Numbered from the stretch's first letter, positions 31,944 to 41,333 are shown. The stretch is 64,000 nucleotides of DNA from Actinoplanes sp. L3-i22 (GCF_019704555.1 NZ_AP024745.1:4348501-4412500), one strand, 5' to 3'. Notes: generated by a model from the letters alone, not told the origin. Made by a program: numbers and translations.

Positions 31944-32825
31944 ATGCCGATCATTCGGGGTGGGTCCGGTTCAGTGCGTTCGGGCTGGAAAGTGGCCGGG
32001 TTTCTGGCGCTGTGCGGAGCGTCGGTCATGGCCGCCGCCGTGCTGATCGGGATGTTCGCGCCGCCGTGGGCGTCCAGGGATGGGCAGGCCTGGCCGGTTG
32101 TTGCCCTGGCCGCGGTGTTCATCCTTGCCAGCACGCGGCTGTGCCTGCGGCTGGAGGGTCGCCGGGCGGTTTCGTTCCGGCCTCAGGTCGCTCGCCTGGG
32201 CATCGGTCTTGTCGTCGGCGTGGGGCTGGTCGGCCTGCTGGCCTGGGGTCTGATGCTCGCCGGGGTGCTCTACTGGCAGCCCAACCGGGGCTTCAGCGCC
32301 TCGCTGATGCTCAGCGGCACCGTCTATTTCTGCTGCGCCGTCCTGGTCGAGGAAATGACCTTCCGGGGGTACGCCCTGCAACGGCTGGCCGAACGCATCG
32401 GGGCGCGCGCGGCGGTCGCCGTGCTCGCCGTCGCGTTCGGTGGCTATCACCTGCTGAGCCTGGGGGCCAACCCGTCGGTGAAGACCGGCGGCGCCGATCT
32501 GCTCTGGATCGCGGCCGGCCCGGCCATCGGCGCGATCGTCTTCGGTGTCGCGGCCCTGCGGACCGGTGGCATCGGCCTGCCGCTGGGATTGCATCTGGGC
32601 TGGAACTGGACCCAGTGGCACTTCTTCACGTTCGCGGCCGACGACAATCCGGTCGGTCTGTGGAATCCGCTGGTCATGCCGTGGTACACGGAGCATCCGG
32701 CGGCGTTTCGAATCGGCTACGTCGCGGCGATGGCACTGGCGCTGCTGATCGTGCTGCTCACCACCCGGCGCCCGGGGGCCGACCCGCTGTTTCCGGCCAG
32801 TCGGCCCGCGGCCGTCATAGGCTGA
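31944..32825 (+). CDS. CPBP-family intramembrane glutamic endopeptidase
   Basis: Membrane protease (CAAX/Abi family) of 293 residues from ATG 31944; the open frame upstream runs through the pseudogene and is not used. Six to eight hydrophobic segments are present. The active-site motifs are VEEMTFRGYALQRL (Glu-Glu-x3-Arg) and two later histidines in FGGYHLLSLGANP and LHLGWNWTQ. Such enzymes process prenylated or bacteriocin-related peptides or act in immunity. Start codon confidence is moderate. Confidence 0.88.
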   Translation: MPIIRGGSGSVRSGWKVAGFLALCGASVMAAAVLIGMFAPPWASRDGQAWPVVALAAVFILASTRLCLRLEGRRAVSFRPQVARLGIGLVVGVGLVGLLAWGLMLAGVLYWQPNRGFSASLMLSGTVYFCCAVLVEEMTFRGYALQRLAERIGARAAVAVLAVAFGGYHLLSLGANPSVKTGGADLLWIAAGPAIGAIVFGVAALRTGGIGLPLGLHLGWNWTQWHFFTFAADDNPVGLWNPLVMPWYTEHPAAFRIGYVAAMALALLIVLLTTRRPGADPLFPASRPAAVIG

Positions 32826-32863
32826 CCTGTCCGGGCTTGCGTCAGTCGCACAAATGGGGCGCG

Positions 32864-33301
32864 ATGGGAGAGGCCGTGACACACGATCGTGCCGCCGGCG
32901 ACATCGCGACGCTGAGACTGCCCGGGATCGGGTGGCTGCTGCAGTGGCGTGGCGACGGCTTCTGGCGAGAGCTGAACGACGCCCAACATCACGACGAGCT
33001 GGCCGGCTCGTTCATGCCGTCCGAGGATGAGTGGGTGCGCTGGACCGGGCGTTCCCGGCCGCAGGCGCGAGGCGGCGCATGGGGTGGGGTCGCGACGTGG
33101 TGGCTGGTCTACGGAGAACTGCCCGGCGAAGCCACGCCCAGCGTCGGGCTCGCCGACGGCACCTGTCCGCCGGTTCTCCGGCTGGGGCGGGTGTGGGCTT
33201 GTGAGTGGCGATCCGTGGCCCAGCCGGTGACGGTCAGCGTCGCAAGCGAACGATTCGACTTTGCTTTCGCCGAGCCGCAGTACCGGCGGTCGCTCGGCTG
33301 A
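32864..33301 (+). CDS. hypothetical protein, 145 aa
   Basis: Soluble, Trp-rich protein ([35 protein letters not shown]) beginning at ATG 32864 or GTG 32876. The pattern of short strands and many Trp and Gly residues suggests a small beta protein. No family recognised. It lies 38 bases downstream of the CPBP gene and is perhaps cotranscribed with it. Confidence 0.7.
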   Translation: MGEAVTHDRAAGDIATLRLPGIGWLLQWRGDGFWRELNDAQHHDELAGSFMPSEDEWVRWTGRSRPQARGGAWGGVATWWLVYGELPGEATPSVGLADGTCPPVLRLGRVWACEWRSVAQPVTVSVASERFDFAFAEPQYRRSLG

Positions 33302-33422
33302 CCTCATCGAGGTGGGTCCGATGCCGGCGAGGTGCGGCGCCACTGGTGGAAGGTGCCGGCTGTGGGAAGAGATTGCGGCTAACGGGTGCGGGAACGGTGC
33401 CGAATGGTTAGTTGTGCACCGA

Positions 33423-35360
33423 ATGACGATCCGTTCCCGGCTCGTGCTCAGTGTGACCGCGTTGCTGATCGTTTCGGTGGCAGTGCTGGTCACGGTGCTC
33501 GTGGCCGGGGCGTCCAGCAGACTCAAGACGGCCGCCTTCAGCGACGCCGAGCATCAGGCCGAGGCGAGTGCCGCGCAGGTGGAGCGGCGGTTCGACACCG
33601 CGTTCACCACCGCGCGGGATCTGGCCGGGTCGCTGGAGTCGATCGCGGTCAAGGATCAGTCGCGGACCGTCGCCGATCAGGTGCAGGCGACGCTGCTGGC
33701 GGCGCACCCGGAGTACATGGCGGTGTGGTCGGCGTGGGAGCCCAACGCGTTCGACTCGCGTGACCGCCGGTTCCGTAACACCACCGGCACCGACAAGAGC
33801 GGGCGTTACATCCCGTACTGGCATCGCACCGAGACGGGCGGGGTGGCGCTGGAGGCGCTGGCCGGGCTCGACGACACGACGAGCAACTCCTGGTACGAGA
33901 ACCCGAAGAAGACCGGGCAGGAGATGGTGCTGGAGCCGTACTCCTACAAGGTGGGCGGCAAGGACACGCTGATGACCTCGGCCGAGATGCCGATCATGCG
34001 GGACGGCACGTTCGTCGGCCTGGCCGGTGTCGACATCACCCTCGACTCGCTGAGCGGCATCGTCAGCGGGATGAAGCCGTTCGGGACCGGTGCGGCGACG
34101 CTGGTCAGCTCCGCCGGGAACGTGGTCGCCGGCGGGAAGGCCGACCAGTTGACCAAGCCGCTGGGCGGGGCGCTGGGCGTCCTGGCGGGCAAGGCGGTGC
34201 TGGGCGCCAACACCCGGGCGGTCACCTCGTCGCAGCTGCGGGTCGCGGTGCCGCTGGCGATCGGCGCGAAGGCGACCTGGGCCCTGGTCGTGACGATCCC
34301 GGACGCTACGGTGCTGGCGCCCGCGCACCGGCTGCGGAACCTGGCGATCCTGCTCGCGGTGCTCGCGATCGGGGTCAGCGCGATCGCGGCGCTGCTGCTC
34401 GGGCGGGCGATCGTGGCGCCGATCAAAGCGCTGCGTGACCGGATGGCCGACATCGCCGACGGCGACGGCGATCTCACCCAGCGCGTGGACGAGTCGCCGT
34501 ACCACGAGGTCGGCCAGCTCGGTGCGGCGTTCAACCGGTTCGTGCTCAAGGTCGCCGGGACGGTGCGGGGCATCGCCGGCGCGGCCGAGGAACTGGGCGG
34601 GGTCAGCGGCACCATCACCGACGTGTCGGGGCGACTGGCCGGCAGTGCGCGTACCTCGGCCGAGCAGGCCGCCGTGGTCACGGATTCGGCCGGGCGTGTC
34701 TCGGCGAACGTGGAGACGGTCGCGGCCGGCGCGGGGGAGATGGGCGCGTCGATCCGGGAGATCGCCGAGAACGCCTCGGAGGCCGCCCGGGTGACCGCGT
34801 CGGCGGTGGAGACCGCGCACCGCACCGGGGCGGCGATGACCCGGCTCGGCGAGTCCAGCGCGGAGATCGGCGCGGTCCTGCAGGCGATCACCTCGATCGC
34901 CGAGCAGACGAACCTGCTCGCGCTGAACGCGACGATCGAGTCGGCGCGCGCCGGGGAGGCCGGCAAGGGGTTCGCGGTGGTCGCCTCCGAGGTCAAGGAG
35001 CTGGCGCAGGAGACCGCGCGGGCGACCGAGGACATCAGCGGGCGGATCGGCACGATCAAGGCGGCCACCGCCGAGGCGGTCGCCGCGATCAGCGCGATCA
35101 CCGAGGTCATCGGGCTGATCAGCGGGTATTCGACGACGATCGCGTCGGCCGTCGAGGAGCAGACCGCGACCACGAACGAGATGAGCCGGTCGGTCGGGGA
35201 CGCGGCCCAGGGCTCCCGGGAGATCGCCGCGGTGATCGCCGGGGTCGCCGACGCGGCCGAGAACACCACGGCCAGCGCGACCGAGACCCAGCAGGCGGCC
35301 GCCCAGCTGGCCGAACTGTCCGAGCGGCTGCGCATGCTGGTGGGCTCGTTCCGCTACTGA
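33423..35360 (+). CDS. methyl-accepting chemotaxis protein with Cache sensor
   Basis: Transmembrane chemoreceptor of 645 residues from ATG 33423. The order is TM1 (about 8-30), an extracellular Cache-type ligand domain (about 35-300, with [19 protein letters not shown]), TM2 (about 305-327), HAMP (about 325-380) and a cytoplasmic coiled-coil with the conserved hairpin [20 protein letters not shown] (about 494-513). No CheR-binding pentapeptide at the end. No che genes are nearby, so it must signal to an array encoded elsewhere. Motile spores are typical of Actinoplanes-like organisms, which fits. Confidence 0.95.
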   Translation: MTIRSRLVLSVTALLIVSVAVLVTVLVAGASSRLKTAAFSDAEHQAEASAAQVERRFDTAFTTARDLAGSLESIAVKDQSRTVADQVQATLLAAHPEYMAVWSAWEPNAFDSRDRRFRNTTGTDKSGRYIPYWHRTETGGVALEALAGLDDTTSNSWYENPKKTGQEMVLEPYSYKVGGKDTLMTSAEMPIMRDGTFVGLAGVDITLDSLSGIVSGMKPFGTGAATLVSSAGNVVAGGKADQLTKPLGGALGVLAGKAVLGANTRAVTSSQLRVAVPLAIGAKATWALVVTIPDATVLAPAHRLRNLAILLAVLAIGVSAIAALLLGRAIVAPIKALRDRMADIADGDGDLTQRVDESPYHEVGQLGAAFNRFVLKVAGTVRGIAGAAEELGGVSGTITDVSGRLAGSARTSAEQAAVVTDSAGRVSANVETVAAGAGEMGASIREIAENASEAARVTASAVETAHRTGAAMTRLGESSAEIGAVLQAITSIAEQTNLLALNATIESARAGEAGKGFAVVASEVKELAQETARATEDISGRIGTIKAATAEAVAAISAITEVIGLISGYSTTIASAVEEQTATTNEMSRSVGDAAQGSREIAAVIAGVADAAENTTASATETQQAAAQLAELSERLRMLVGSFRY

Positions 35361-35369
35361 CGCGGACCG

Positions 35370-36287
35370 CTACCGGCGTACGGCGATGATGGTCTTGCCC
35401 TTGATCCGTTCGGTCGGGTTGAGGGCGGCGACCGCGTCGTCGAGCGCGGCGACGGTGCCGATGTTGGTTCGCAGTCGCCCGTCGCGGACCCGCTGGACGA
35501 TCTGGCTCAGCTGAGCCCGGTCGGACTCGACGACGAAGTCGACGGCCGAGCCGTCGGCGGGGCGGGACTCGACCGGCCCGACGACCGACACCAATGTGCC
35601 GCCGGTGCGGATCAGGGGTGCGGACTGCTTCTGGATGTCGCCGCCGATGAGGTCGAAGACCAGGTCGACGCCGCCGATGTCGGCCAGCATGTCGCTCTGC
35701 AGGTCGACGAACTCCTGGGCGCCGAAGTCGAGGGCCTTCTGCCGGTCGCCGGTGCGTCCGGTGCCGATCACGTAGGCGCCGAACTCGCGGGCCAGCTGCG
35801 TCACCATCGTGCCGACCGCGCCGGCCGCGCCGTGCACCAGCACGCTCTGCCCCGCCCGCAGCCGGCCGTGGTCGAACAGGCCCTGCCACGCGGTCAGACC
35901 CGAGATCGGCAGGCTCGCGCCGACGCTGAAGTCGACGTCGCCGGGCAGGGGCGCGAGGTTGCGGGCCTCGACGGCCACATACTCGGCGAGCGTGCCGTCG
36001 CGGTGCCAGTCGGTGAGGCCGAACACCCGCTGCCCGACCGACAGGCCGGTCGTGCCGTAGCCCAGGGCGCTGACCACGCCGGCCAGCTCGTGTCCGGGGA
36101 TCGACGGGGTGCGGTCCAGGCCGCGCCGGTCGGTCCAGGTCGAGGGCCAGTCCGTCTCGGTGGGGACGAAGCCCGACGCGTGGACCTCGACGATGACGTC
36201 GTTGATCGCCGCGGACGGCGCGGGCCGCTCGGTCAGCGTCATCCCGGCGGTTCCGGCGCTCTGGTCGGTCACCACGATCGCTTTCAT
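35370..36287 (-). CDS. zinc-independent NADP-dependent quinone oxidoreductase (MDR family)
   Basis: Enzyme of 305 residues from ATG 36287 with AGGAGAAG upstream. It is an MDR/QOR fold with a GroES-like N-terminus (MKAIVVTDQSAGTAGMTLTERPAPS, PGHELAGVV) and a Rossmann domain with VHGAAGAVGTMVTQLA for NADPH. Catalytic-zinc ligands are absent, as in quinone reductases. It is convergent with the chemoreceptor, only 9 bases apart. The 3' neighbour on this strand is the chemoreceptor end; the radical-SAM gene is upstream. Confidence 0.92.
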   Translation of the reverse strand: MKAIVVTDQSAGTAGMTLTERPAPSAAINDVIVEVHASGFVPTETDWPSTWTDRRGLDRTPSIPGHELAGVVSALGYGTTGLSVGQRVFGLTDWHRDGTLAEYVAVEARNLAPLPGDVDFSVGASLPISGLTAWQGLFDHGRLRAGQSVLVHGAAGAVGTMVTQLAREFGAYVIGTGRTGDRQKALDFGAQEFVDLQSDMLADIGGVDLVFDLIGGDIQKQSAPLIRTGGTLVSVVGPVESRPADGSAVDFVVESDRAQLSQIVQRVRDGRLRTNIGTVAALDDAVAALNPTERIKGKTIIAVRR

Positions 36288-36342
36288 GCGGACTTCTCCT
36301 CGTTGAGGTGGTGGAAACCAACGTCCAGCCGGACGTTGTGCT

Positions 36343-36480
36343 TGTCGGCGCTTGGTGCCGTACCCAAGCAATGTTTTGATCTTGATCGGGGTTTTCAGAA
36401 GAGGGTGGGCGCGGGCGGATCGGTGGCCGCCGGGGTTCGTTTGCCGAGCAGGGCGAACCGGTCCGAGGTGTCGTGGTCGG
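36343..36480 (-). repeat. donor copy of the radical-SAM 3'-end repeat
   Basis: This segment (3' end of the radical-SAM gene plus 52 bases of downstream flank) recurs at 31658-31795 in the same orientation with a modest number of differences. Because the repeat includes non-coding flank, it arose by DNA duplication and not by gene homology. Confidence 0.7.
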
Positions 36481-37486
36481 GCAGCGGCAGGCCGTGGCGG
36501 CGCAGCGCCTGGTTGACCCGGGCGCGGATGAGGTCCTGGTGGGCGCGCGGGATGCGGGATCCGGCGGCGTACAGGTCGGCGTAGGCCGGCACGAGGTTCG
36601 GGTGTTCGTGGTGCAGCCAGGTGAAGAAAAGTTCCTTCACGCCGCGCATCAGGTACAGCGGGGTCGGCAGGATGTTGGCGGCGCCGGCCTCGGCGAGCGT
36701 GCCGATCAGGGCGTCGAGCTGCTCGGCGCTGTCGGAGAGATGCGGCAGGATCGGCGCGACGAACACGGTGGGGGAGAAGCCGGCGTCGCGCATCGCGCGC
36801 AGGGTCGCCAGCCGGGCGGCGGTCGAGGGCGCGCCGGGCTCGAGCGTGTGCTGCACGGCCTCGTCGAGGAACGCGATCGACATGCCGAGCTCGACGTTGA
36901 CCCGCCGGGCGGCGCCCGCGAGCCGGTCCAGGTCGCGGCGGATCATCGAGCCCTTGGTGAGGATCGAGAACGGGATGCCGGCGCCGGTCAGCGCGTCGAT
37001 GATCGGCGGCATCAGCTGGTAGCGGCCCTCGGCGCGCTGGTAGGGGTCGGTGTTGGTGCCGAAGGCCACCCGCGGCGGCAGCGTGCGCTTGCTGGCCAGC
37101 TCGCGGCGCAGCACGTCGGGGATGTTGACCTTGACGATGAGCTGGTTGTCGAAGTCGGCGCCCAGGTTGAGGCCCAGGTGTTCGTGGGTGGGCCGGGCGA
37201 AACAGTAGGCGCAGGCGTGGGTGCAGCCCCGATACGGGTTGATGGTCCACTCGCCGGGCAGCATGGCGCTGGTCGCCGGCACGTGGTTGAGCGCGCTCCT
37301 GGTCAGCACCTCGTGCAGGGTGATGCCGTCGAACTCCGGCGTGCGCACGCTGCGGACCAGGTTGTTGAGCCGGGTCAGGCCGGGCAGGGCGCCCGGCTCG
37401 ATCGCGTCGATGCGCTGCCCGGCCCAGCGGATGTCGCTCAGGTGCGCGTGATGCTGGCTCTCGGCCTGGTCACTGGGTGAGGTCAT
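36395..37486 (-). CDS. radical SAM protein, SplB-like (Rv2578c type)
   Basis: Enzyme of 363 residues. The cluster motif C-X3-C-X2-C is GCTHACAYC (Cys88, Cys92, Cys95), followed by FARPTHEHLGL. The barrel strands include VAFGTNTDPYQRAEGRY and SILTKGSMIRRDL. Proteins of this conserved actinobacterial group resemble spore photoproduct lyase. The substrate is unknown. A decayed partial duplicate lies at 31658-31862. The start at ATG 37486 fits the family's N-terminus (RWAGQRIDAIEPGALPGL). Confidence 0.92.
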   Translation of the reverse strand: MTSPSDQAESQHHAHLSDIRWAGQRIDAIEPGALPGLTRLNNLVRSVRTPEFDGITLHEVLTRSALNHVPATSAMLPGEWTINPYRGCTHACAYCFARPTHEHLGLNLGADFDNQLIVKVNIPDVLRRELASKRTLPPRVAFGTNTDPYQRAEGRYQLMPPIIDALTGAGIPFSILTKGSMIRRDLDRLAGAARRVNVELGMSIAFLDEAVQHTLEPGAPSTAARLATLRAMRDAGFSPTVFVAPILPHLSDSAEQLDALIGTLAEAGAANILPTPLYLMRGVKELFFTWLHHEHPNLVPAYADLYAAGSRIPRAHQDLIRARVNQALRRHGLPLPDHDTSDRFALLGKRTPAATDPPAPTLF

Positions 37487-37664
37487 GGTGGGGGAGCACT
37501 TCCGGGTCGGCAGGTTTCCCCGACCCTCTCATGCCCGGACCAAATAGTCCACTAAACGATCTCTTGAAACCAAGAAGAACCAGATCAAATGCGCATTGAG
37601 CGTACGGACAACTGGCCTGTATAGTCCATGCAGGCGCGTGATCGGGCGCGGATGGGAGCGACGG

Positions 37665-38285
37665 GTGAGTGACGAGCAGAAGCCGCGGCGGATCAGCCGG
37701 CGGGGGATCGCGACCCGGGAGCGGATCGTCGAGGCGGCCAACCAGCTGATGTTCGTCCGGGGGGTCAACGCGACCACGCTCGATGATGTGCGGGAGGCCA
37801 GTCAGACCAGCAAGTCGCAGTTCTACCACCACTTCGAGGACAAGAATGCCCTGGTCCGCGCGGTGGTGAGGTTCCGTGGCGCTCTGGTGCTGGAGCGTGA
37901 GCACGATCGTCTGGAGCGGCTGCGCACGTACTCCGGGCTGGTTCGCTGGCGTAACGCGCTGGTGCAGGCCAATGCTCTGCAGAACGGTGCCTACGGGTGC
38001 GGGCTGGGCAACATGGCCGTCGAATTGTCCGACCAGGACGAGCCGTCGCGGTCGATGCTGTCCGAGGCGTTCGCCGCGTGGGAGAAGCTGATCAGTGACG
38101 GGCTGCAGCGGATGAAGGACAGCGGTGCGCTGCGAAGCGAGGCTGATCCGGCGGGGCTGGCGACCGGGCTGATGGCCGCGTTGCAGGGCGGCTACCTGCT
38201 GGCTAACGCCGCGCACGACGTGAAGCCGATGGAGATCGCGCTGGACATGGCGCTGGCGCAGATCAAGTCGTACGTCGTCGGTTAG
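37665..38285 (+). CDS. TetR-family transcriptional regulator
   Basis: Repressor of 206 residues. GTG 37665 with GGGAG 7 bases upstream is favoured over the longer frame from 37596. HTH: TRERIVEAANQLMFVRGVNATTLDDVREASQTSKSQFYHHFEDKNALV. The C-terminus contains YGCGLGNMAVELSDQDEPSRSMLSEAFAAWE, typical of LmrA/YxaF-like TetR proteins. The octamer ATAGTCCA occurs twice upstream (37544 and 37621) and may be its binding half-site. Target unknown. Confidence 0.92.
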   Translation: MSDEQKPRRISRRGIATRERIVEAANQLMFVRGVNATTLDDVREASQTSKSQFYHHFEDKNALVRAVVRFRGALVLEREHDRLERLRTYSGLVRWRNALVQANALQNGAYGCGLGNMAVELSDQDEPSRSMLSEAFAAWEKLISDGLQRMKDSGALRSEADPAGLATGLMAALQGGYLLANAAHDVKPMEIALDMALAQIKSYVVG

Positions 38286-38292
38286 TTCTTCG

Positions 38293-38745
38293 TCATGCCT
38301 GCTGCGTCCGGTGGTATGCCTCGAGGACGGGCGCGATGCCGTCGGTGAGCATCTTCTTGCGCACCGAGCCGAGCAGCTTCGCCATCGCAAACCCACCGGC
38401 GCCGGTGAAGCCGGTGTGCTTCCAGGTGAACCGGGTGCCGCCGGGGACGGGTTCGAGCAGATAAGTCACGTCGGTGACGTTGGTGGTTTCCTCGTCGCCC
38501 CGCCACGTGTAATGCAGAGAATGTGGGGCGGTCACGGCGATCACTTCGCAGTAGACGATGCCGGCCCAGCCGATGACCGGCTTGCCCACGAACCGGAACT
38601 TCGTGCCGGGCACGGGGGCGTAGTTCTCCGGGCGGCCGCCCTGGCCCGTGGTGGTCCACTGCGCGACCTGTTCCGGATCGGTGAGGACCTGCCACACCTC
38701 CGCCACGGGATACGGGTACTCGCGGACCACGGTGTACTCGCTCAT
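38293..38745 (-). CDS. SRPBCC-family protein (polyketide cyclase/AHSA1-like)
   Basis: START-like ligand-binding protein of 150 residues from ATG 38745 with GAGGAG upstream. The helix-grip pattern is clear: EYTVVREYPYPVAEVWQVLTDPEQVAQW at the start, GTRFTWKHTGF near the end, then a long C-terminal helix. Such proteins bind or transform hydrophobic molecules. It is divergent from the TetR gene at 38841 with a palindromic operator between, so it is probably the regulated target. Confidence 0.9.
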   Translation of the reverse strand: MSEYTVVREYPYPVAEVWQVLTDPEQVAQWTTTGQGGRPENYAPVPGTKFRFVGKPVIGWAGIVYCEVIAVTAPHSLHYTWRGDEETTNVTDVTYLLEPVPGGTRFTWKHTGFTGAGGFAMAKLLGSVRKKMLTDGIAPVLEAYHRTQQA

Positions 38746-38790
38746 GAACAAACTCCTCGAGATCGATCGACTCAGCCCGGCAGCAGTAAC

Positions 38791-38831
38791 CTACCTAACG
38801 GTAGGTAGGTAGTCAACCGGTCGTTAGGTAG
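38791..38831. promoter_or_regulatory. TetR operator in the SRPBCC/TetR divergent promoter
   Basis: CTACCTAAC (38791-38799) and GTTAGGTAG (38823-38831) form a 9-bp inverted repeat. Inside it CTACC-TAAC-GGTAG is a second, compact palindrome. Overlapping symmetric TAGGTA units are typical of TetR binding sites that control both divergent genes. Confidence 0.7.
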
Positions 38832-38840
38832 GGTGGCCGC

Positions 38841-39446
38841 ATGGCTGATCCGCACCTGACCCGCACGGCGGGGCGTCGCGACGGAGCGGAGACCCGGGCG
38901 CTCGCCCGCCGCGCCGCGCTGCGTCTGTTCACCGAGCAGGGCTACGAGGCGACGTCGCTGCGGCAGATCGCCGATGAGCTCGGCATCAACAAGGCGTCCC
39001 TGTACTACTACTTCGACAACAAAGAAGCGATCCTGCAGTCGCTGTTCGACGAGCGCGGCAGCGAGGCCGAGCAACTGCTGAGCTGGCTGCGGGAGCAGCC
39101 GCACACCCCCGAACTGCTGTCCGCCGCGGTGCTGCGCTGGGTGGACTCCTCAACCGCCGAGAAGCTGCAGGGCATCCGGTTCGTGAGCGCCAACCCGCTC
39201 ATCGCCCGTCACCTGACCAGCCGGCCGGGCGGCGGTCGGATCGGGACGAGCCTGAACCTCGTCGTCGACGAGCTGACGACCCTGTTGCCGGACCCGTCGC
39301 CGCAGAACGTAATGCTGCTGCGCATGGCGATGCTCAGCATCAACGCTGCGGTCCAGGCCGCCCCGCCCGCCGATGGCGGCGATGAGGCCGTCATCGCCGC
39401 CGCCCGGCGGGCCGCACGAGCTGTCCTGAGCGAACTTACGAAGTGA
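38841..39446 (+). CDS. TetR-family transcriptional regulator
   Basis: Regulator of 201 residues. HTH: ALRLFTEQGYEATSLRQIADELGINKASLYYYFDNKEAIL (about 25-70), helical ligand domain after. Its start codon lies 9 bases from the end of the 38791-38831 operator, so autoregulation by blocking transcription is likely. The divergent SRPBCC gene would be controlled in parallel. Confidence 0.93.
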   Translation: MADPHLTRTAGRRDGAETRALARRAALRLFTEQGYEATSLRQIADELGINKASLYYYFDNKEAILQSLFDERGSEAEQLLSWLREQPHTPELLSAAVLRWVDSSTAEKLQGIRFVSANPLIARHLTSRPGGGRIGTSLNLVVDELTTLLPDPSPQNVMLLRMAMLSINAAVQAAPPADGGDEAVIAAARRAARAVLSELTK

Positions 39447-39493
39447 ACTGAAGACTTGCGGAAGCAATCGGCGGCGTCTCGCACGTAGGCGAT

Positions 39494-39515
39494 CGGGCCC
39501 GCCTGCGCGGGCCCG
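39494..39515 (+). terminator. terminator hairpin
   Basis: CGGGCCCGC (39494-39502) and GCGGGCCCG (39507-39515) form a perfect 9-bp stem with a 4-base loop, followed by TTGT. It lies 47 bases after the TetR stop; the rest of 39447-39661 contains nothing recognisable. Confidence 0.7.
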
Positions 39516-39661
39516 TTGTCATGGCTTTCCGTCGTCCGCCATTTCGCTCATGTCCTGATATGACCGTCGCGGTGGCCGGGTTCCCGTCCGGTTCTGCGGC
39601 GGACCGTTTTCGGCCGAGGCGGTGGGGCCGGCTATCCGCAGGTGGCCGTGGCGGGTGATCT

Positions 39662-40162
39662 TCAAGCAAGCCCGTCGGCCAGGCGAATGGCCAGCTCGGT
39701 GTGCCATCGGGTCTTCATGCGCTCCGAGCGTGGATCGGTGAGGTATTCCTCGTACCGGCAGCCGAAGTGGTCGCCTTTGGGGCTTGTCGTGCAGTCCAGC
39801 GGGTGGCCGTGTTGCTGGGCCCAGTCTCGTAGCGTGCCGTTGGCGCGTCGGCCGTGGTTGATGTAGGTCAAGGTCGCGTATCGGCCGGCGGGCAGCACTC
39901 CGGGGCGGATCCGGCCGTCGCCCTGGACTTCCTTCTCCGTGATGACTCCGACCTCGACGTCCATGGGGCCGTCCATGTCCACCACGTGGAGACGGAAGAA
40001 CGTGTGACCGTACGCGATGGATTGGTCGTCCGCCCAGGAGTACAGCTGCTGCATGAGCTGGTCGCGGACCGCGAACATGCCGCGGAACGGCGTGACGAGG
40101 CGGATGCCGATGCAGTGCCGGTCGGGCTTGGTGACGGTCTTCGGGCCATCGATGATTTCCAC
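39662..40162 (-). CDS. GyrI-like/AraC effector-binding domain protein
   Basis: Stand-alone effector-binding domain of 166 residues. GTG 40162 is chosen because GGAGG lies about 5 bases upstream. Features are VRDQLMQQLYSWADDQSIAYGHTFFRLHVVDMDGPMDVEVGVI and GVLPAGRYATLTYINHG, the SHS2-type strand-helix layout of GyrI/SbmC and BmrR ligand domains. These bind hydrophobic cations or inhibitors and can confer drug tolerance. The upstream flank on this strand is the 172-bp repeat. Confidence 0.8.
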   Translation of the reverse strand: MEIIDGPKTVTKPDRHCIGIRLVTPFRGMFAVRDQLMQQLYSWADDQSIAYGHTFFRLHVVDMDGPMDVEVGVITEKEVQGDGRIRPGVLPAGRYATLTYINHGRRANGTLRDWAQQHGHPLDCTTSPKGDHFGCRYEEYLTDPRSERMKTRWHTELAIRLADGLA

Positions 40163-40184
40163 TGGCACCTCCAGGTGGATCGGG

Positions 40185-40356
40185 CCATGTCGGTAAGTCC
40201 GGGCCGTCGTGCGGTCAGAACAGTTCGCACTCCCACGACTGCAGGGCGGCCTGTCCGGGCGGAAGTTCGCCGGTGCAGTACTTGTACAGCCAGGTGGCGG
40301 CTCGGCGTTCGGCGTACTTCTCGTTGGTCGGCTCGCCTGCGTCGTCGAGTTCGAGG
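40185..40356. repeat. 172-bp direct repeat, left copy
   Basis: Aligns base for base with 42858-43029 (offset 2673) with about ten differences, ending at the same GTTCGAGG. The two copies flank nitrilase, epoxide-hydrolase-like and GNAT genes. The right copy is the native context, since only there is the gene complete. Confidence 0.8.
40215..40356 (-). pseudogene. truncated duplicate of the 42888-43196 gene
   Basis: The minus strand encodes the last ~46 residues of the intact 102-residue protein (from LELDDAGEPTNEKYAERR to SWECELF and stop). No start or N-terminal half is present. The break point abuts the 3' end of the nitrilase gene (stop at 40363). Confidence 0.75.
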
Positions 40357-40362
40357 GCGAAG

Positions 40363-41148
40363 TCATTCCGGCCCGTGATAGGCGATAGACAGCACGTCTT
40401 GCCGCCGCTGGCCGAGATACCAGTCTCCCACCTGGGTCAGATCGAGAGTTTGCTTGAGCAGCCCCGGAGCCCCGTTGGGAAGCTCGCCCATCACTTCGCC
40501 CCGCGGAGACACCACCATGCTCGGACAATGTTGGTCGGGGTGAGCGATATTGGCGGAGACGACGAAGCGTTGGTTCTCCGCGGCGCGGCTGATCAGGTGG
40601 CTGCGCCATACGCCGTCAACCTCGCGTGTGTTGGCAGCGTTGGTCATGTAGACGAACAACTCCGCTCCGGCGCTGGCCAAGTGCTGCCACTGTTCCGGGA
40701 AGCGGATCTCCCGGCACAACTGCACACCTACGGTGAGCTTCCCCTGGGGTCGCGAAATATTCACGGTCGACAGACCGGTCCCGGGATGCAGCCGGCCGCG
40801 TTCGTTCATGGCGAGATTGATCTTCCGGTATACGTAGTGGTCGCCGGCGGCAGTGAAGGTCAGTCCGGCATTGCACCATCCGCCACGCCACGGCAGGAGC
40901 GATCCGCAGAAGATCTGCACCTGTCGCTGGACGGCAAGCGCGCCTACCTGTGCGACGGCGTCATCGATCAGGGCACGGTCGACGGCTTCCAGAGGTGTCA
41001 GATCCTCGCCATAGCCGGACAGCATGCCTTCGGGCAGGACGACAAGGTCGCCGGGCTGCGCTTCATCGACGACGTCCCGCAAGGTTCCGAGATTGGCCTC
41101 GACGTCCCAGGTGACAGGAACTTGCCCGATCAGAATGGAAATCTGCAT
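40363..41148 (-). CDS. carbon-nitrogen hydrolase (nitrilase superfamily)
   Basis: Amidase/nitrilase-fold enzyme of 261 residues from ATG 41148; the frame continues upstream to 41202 but MQISILIGQVPVTWDVEANL is the family N-terminus. The triad is Glu40 (LPEGMLSGY), Lys109 (YRKINL) and Cys145 (QLCREIRFPE). Arg follows Cys, as in several amidases. It hydrolyses a non-peptide C-N bond; substrate unknown. Its 3' end touches the repeat scar at 40356. Confidence 0.93.
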   Translation of the reverse strand: MQISILIGQVPVTWDVEANLGTLRDVVDEAQPGDLVVLPEGMLSGYGEDLTPLEAVDRALIDDAVAQVGALAVQRQVQIFCGSLLPWRGGWCNAGLTFTAAGDHYVYRKINLAMNERGRLHPGTGLSTVNISRPQGKLTVGVQLCREIRFPEQWQHLASAGAELFVYMTNAANTREVDGVWRSHLISRAAENQRFVVSANIAHPDQHCPSMVVSPRGEVMGELPNGAPGLLKQTLDLTQVGDWYLGQRRQDVLSIAYHGPE

Positions 41149-41333
41149 CAGACGATCTTCGAGGGCCGGTGGGCAGCACGCCGTCGTGGGGTCGGGAACC
41201 ATGTCTGCGCATCCGCTTCTGCCGCATCAAGTACGCGCCGGTTTGGCGGGTTCGGCACCCTGCATGCCAGGCGCTGGAACGTTATCGCTTCTCGGTCGTC
41301 CGGTGTTGCGGAACCGCAGAGGGTAGCGTCGAT

